The notes beneath the pieces are model-generated. The model saw only the letters and a list, made by a program, of their open reading frames with translations. It searched no databases and was not told the origin of the DNA. From Heloderma charlesbogerti (Eukaryota; Chordata; Lepidosauria; Squamata; Helodermatidae), in NCBI GenBank assembly GCA_026122225.1, contig JANEZZ010000807.1, positions 868,001-932,000 on the forward strand: a stretch of 64,000 nt of DNA, given 5' to 3'. The first letter of the stretch is position 1. Every line of letters begins with the position of its first letter. Of this stretch, positions 58,570 to 64,000 are shown one piece after another. The translations under genes were made by a program, and so were the position numbers.

Positions 58570-59300
58570 GGTATTGCAACACATTATCAGAGATCTACAG
58601 CCCATCTCAGAGACATAATAGGAAGCACTTGCGTGCTAGTTTATAGGCAGCTGCCTAACCTGAAGCAATTGTTTGTCAGGGACAAACCTCATCACTGTAC
58701 TCAGAGCAAGATACTAGACCGTGCAATAAATCTAAATGCCAACTTTACCCATTAATAAATACCAGTGATAATGTAAGCAGAACCAATGGGGCTATCCACT
58801 GCATCCAGGACAAAAATACCTGCACATCATCAAATGTTGTGTATTTGATCTCCTGCATCAAATGCCCAAAAGACACTTACATTGGCCAAACAGGACAAGT
58901 TTTAAGAAAAAGATTAAATGTACACACATCAGACTTGAAGCATAAGAACACCAATAAGCCTGTCAATGAACACTTTAACATCCCTGGACATACCATCAAG
59001 GACCTCAGGGTGACACTCCTAAAGGAATTGAAATCAGGGGCTCACTTGGAACATGAGATTGCAGGACAAGAGACGATAAAGGAAATTTGATTGTGTTCAT
59101 CAGGGACACAGGAGGGACTATGTGCAATTTATAGTGCACTTTGTGGTTTGTAACTGTCACTTTAAGATGATGGAATGCTTGCTGCAGATCTACCTGTTTA
59201 ACTGTCTTTTCTCAAAGCCTCCAGTTCCACTTATGACATCTGATGAAGTTAAAGCTCATGTTAATTTATTACATTTGAACAACTGAAGTAGTTAGTCTAT
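58570..59300 (+). mobile_element. Penelope-like retroelement 3' end
   Basis: The C-terminal GIY-YIG endonuclease module (see next entry) plus a 3' end of the type 'tgacatctgatgaagttaaa', 'gctcatgttaattta' identify a Penelope-like element. Upstream (58,570-58,820) are decayed remnants of the linker. RT is absent, so it is 5'-truncated. Confidence 0.8.
58827..59090 (+). pseudogene. GIY-YIG endonuclease domain of a Penelope-like element
   Basis: The frame reads SSNVVYLISCIKCPKDTYIG, QTGQVLRKRLNVHTSDL, then PVNEHFNIPGHTIKDLRVTL and LEHEIAGQETI. The VVYLI...YIG pair is the GIY-YIG core, with the conserved Arg (LRKR), His and a downstream Glu all present. The N-terminal RT is missing, so this is a remnant although the domain itself is open. 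Confidence 0.8.
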
Positions 59301-60508
59301 ATGAGTGCTAAACAACCCTTGAATTTGTAAACAGAAGGCGAACAGGGTTATACTATAATATTAAGGGGAGACATGATAAAGATACTTCCTGGAAGATGGG
59401 CTGTTGGCAAGGGACGGGTTGCACCTCACAAAGGATGGGAAGAATGTGTTTGGCCACAGCATGAAGAACTTCCTCAGGAGGACTTTAAACTGAAGTTTAA
59501 ACTGAATCCTTTAAACTGAATCCTACGGGGAAGGGAGATGTAATGTTAGGGGTAACAATGGATGTAGGCGCATGCACTGAACAGCTCTGATAGCGCCCAA
59601 TAATAGTCTTCAGACACATGTAGGAAGAAAGCCAGACTATGAAGCGCATGGTCTTCGATGTCTATATACTAATGCCCAGAGTACGGGAAACAAACAGAAC
59701 GAACTTGAACTCTTAATACAAGAGGGAAATTATGACCTGATAGGTATAACTGAGACTTGGTGGGATGACTCTCATGACTGGAATACAGCACTTGAAGGAT
59801 ATAACTTGTTCAAAAAGAACAGGAGGAACAGAAAGGGAGGTGGGGTTGCACTGTATGTGAAAAATACATCTCTCTGCACAGAAATACAGGAGGAGGAGCT
59901 TGGTAACCCCATCGAGAGCCTCTGGATCAAAAAAATGGAGCAAAGAATAAAAGGAACCTGGTGGTCAGAGTCTACTACCGGCCACCCAATCAAGGAGAAG
60001 ATGAGGACGAAACTTTTGAAAAGCAAATAGCCAATGTTTCAAGGAAGCATGATGCAGTAGTAATGGGGGACTTCAATTTCCTCGATATTTGTTGGGAGAC
60101 AAATTCTGCAAAACATGGCCCCACCAGGAAATTCCTGACTTGTGTGGCGGATAACTTCCTCCTACAGAAAGTAGAGGAAGGAACTAGAGGATCGGCTATC
60201 CTTGACTTGATCCTAACCAACAGAGATGACTTAGTGGATAAAGTAGCAGTTACAGGAACTCTGGGCTCAAGTGACCGAAAGCCAGATTCCAGCTGATCAT
60301 CAGGAGAAATTTCCTGTTAGAGCACTAGGACAATGGAACCCATTCCCTAGGGAGATGGTGGGCTCTCCCACACTGGAGGCATTCAAGACGAGGCTGGACA
60401 GCCATCTGTCAGGGATGCTCTGACTTGGATTCCTGCACTGAGCAGGGAGTTGGACTTGATGGCCTTGTAGGCCCCTTCCAACCCTACTATTCTATGATTC
60501 TATGACGG
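59301..60508 (+). mobile_element. CR1 LINE (+) with a large internal deletion
   Basis: From the end of ORF1 (GLLARDGLHLTKDGKN-like at about 59,395-59,450) and the endonuclease ([49 protein letters not shown]) the sequence jumps at about 60,265 straight to the 3' part ('ctcaagtgaccgaaagccag'), skipping the whole RT, and ends with the ATTCTATG tail. Confidence 0.85.
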
Positions 60509-60511
60509 CCA

Positions 60512-60775
60512 CCAACTTGGGTGATGGCTTTAAAGGGGGCTAGACAAATTCCTGGAGGAAAAGGCTATCGATGGCTACTAGTCCTGATGCCTCTGCCACC
60601 TCCAGTATCAGAGGCAGTATGCCGATGTGCACCAGTTGCTGGATGGCACCGTTGCACTCATGTCCTACTTGTGGGCTTCTCAAAGGCAACTGTTTAGCCA
60701 CTCTGGGAATGAAATGCTGGACTAGATAGACCTTGGCCTGATCCAGCAGGGCTCTTCTGTTCTTAAATGCAGTGT
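60512..60775 (+). mobile_element. CR1/L3-like tail (+)
   Basis: 'gatggctttaaagggggcta', 'aaggctatcgatggctacta', 'atgctggactagatagacct' and the end 'cttctgttctta' match the element at 1640-2236. Confidence 0.75.
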
Positions 60776-60796
60776 GCAGTGCATGCCTCACCTGAT

Positions 60797-60865
60797 TCAT
60801 AGAATCATAGAATAGAAGGGTTGGAAGGGGCCTATAAGACCATCGAGTCTACTCCCCTCCTCAGT
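60797..60865 (-). mobile_element. CR1 tail fragment, minus strand
   Basis: 'catagaatcatagaatagaa' followed by 'ggggcctataagaccatcga'; only the last ~70 bp. Confidence 0.75.
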
Positions 60866-60899
60866 GCTGGAATCTAAATCAAGCCAGTCTCTCTAAGTC

Positions 60900-61270
60900 A
60901 AATCATATTGGTGTGGTGAGATTTTAAAAATATCTTTGTCATAACCAATGTAGAAAAAAATGTAAAAATAAATATATCCCCTTGCTGAAGCAAAGAGGTA
61001 ATTTACAAAAGTGTCAGAAAATAAAAACGTAAGTCAAATGAAAATATAGTAAAATATTTAACAAATTTTTAAAATGTTAAATAATAATACAAACCATAAC
61101 AAGTGAAAAAGATGTGTCTTGACCTGCTTCCTGAACGCAGCAAGAGTGGGGACCAGTCCCACCTCCAAAGGGAGTGCATTCTAGAGTTTGGGAACAACAC
61201 AGGCGACAGCCCTTTCCTGTGTGCCCGACAAGTGGGCCTCTGCAAGAGAGACAACCAACTTATGCCAGCA
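60900..61270 (-). mobile_element. Decayed L2-like 3' end, minus strand
   Basis: The TTAAA-rich part at 60,950-61,090 and phrases such as 'cacctccaaagggagtgcat' and 'cgacagccctttcctgtgtg' resemble reversed older L2 3' regions. Low certainty. Confidence 0.4.
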
Positions 61271-61489
61271 CCTCCAGAGTAGCCCAACAGGGCAATGCAA
61301 AAGGAGAGGGTCACCATCCTCTCTGCCTACTGCCCATTGATGACACAAGCACTAGCCAATAGAAGCCTGAGGTACTCTCACAGCCCCAGTATAACCAGTA
61401 GTCCAAACAGCAACAATGTGTTAGCTGTGGGGAGGAATCACATGTTGCCAATTAAAAAGATGCTGCAGTTTATTGCTGGGAAAACATAG
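61271..61489. other. Unassigned DNA upstream of the GRINA duplicate
   Basis: No copy of GRINA exon 1 is present here. Confidence 0.4.

Positions 61490-64000
<2,511 letters not shown>

Overview
The window looks like squamate reptile (lizard or snake lineage) nuclear DNA. Evidence: one multi-exon vertebrate gene with canonical introns; a Sauria-type tRNA-derived SINE at about 57,975-58,219; BovB (RTE) LINEs; and abundant CR1 and L2 LINEs with their typical 3' ends (ATTCTATG-rich tails for CR1; a conserved tail followed by AAATA repeats for L2). No prokaryotic features, tRNA, rRNA or CRISPR were seen. All alignments were made by eye, so boundaries of decayed repeats are approximate (tens of bases).

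The only confident host gene is GRINA/TMBIM3, a Bax-inhibitor-1 family membrane protein, on the + strand. It has six coding exons between 46,267 and 50,237, an upstream splice acceptor at 46,230 implying an unseen 5' UTR exon, and a poly(A) signal at 51,299. A second, tandem copy of exons 2-5 starts at about 61,490 and runs off the right edge. It lacks the N-terminal exon, its exon 2 is broken, and its identity to GRINA is patchy: long near-identical tracts alternate with sharply divergent ones. That pattern suggests gene conversion between an old duplicate and the active gene. GC-rich stretches at 1-540 and about 16,090-16,680 could be promoters or untranslated first exons.

Layout: 1-1,600 GC-rich/unique; 1.6-4.0 kb CR1 pieces; 4.5-5.1 kb a solo LTR with perfect target duplication; 5.4-9.2 kb BovB scraps and a minus-strand LTR with adjoining internal DNA; 9.2-12.8 kb a CR1 nested with a second CR1 tail and a nearly intact L2; 13.9-18.1 kb mostly unassigned; 18.1-20.7 kb a BovB with 12-bp target duplications inside a palindromic repeat; 21.0-26.1 kb a full-length-like CR1 (minus) with zinc-finger/esterase ORF1, endonuclease and RT, split by an antisense CR1; 27-33 kb CR1, L2 and palindromic MITE-like repeats; 33.4-42.8 kb L2 pieces flanking a large inverted-repeat element; 43-45.7 kb repeated units and L2 ends; 46.2-51.3 kb GRINA; 51.9-60.9 kb L2, CR1, LTR, Sauria SINE and a Penelope-like element; 61.5-64.0 kb the GRINA duplicate.

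The most unusual non-gene object is the inverted-repeat element at about 35,339-41,853. It has inner arms of roughly 250 bp that continue outward into CR1-derived arms, and a decayed coding region with an XPG/FEN1-like acidic motif series and a Cys-rich end. It is interrupted by a 2.5-kb CR1.
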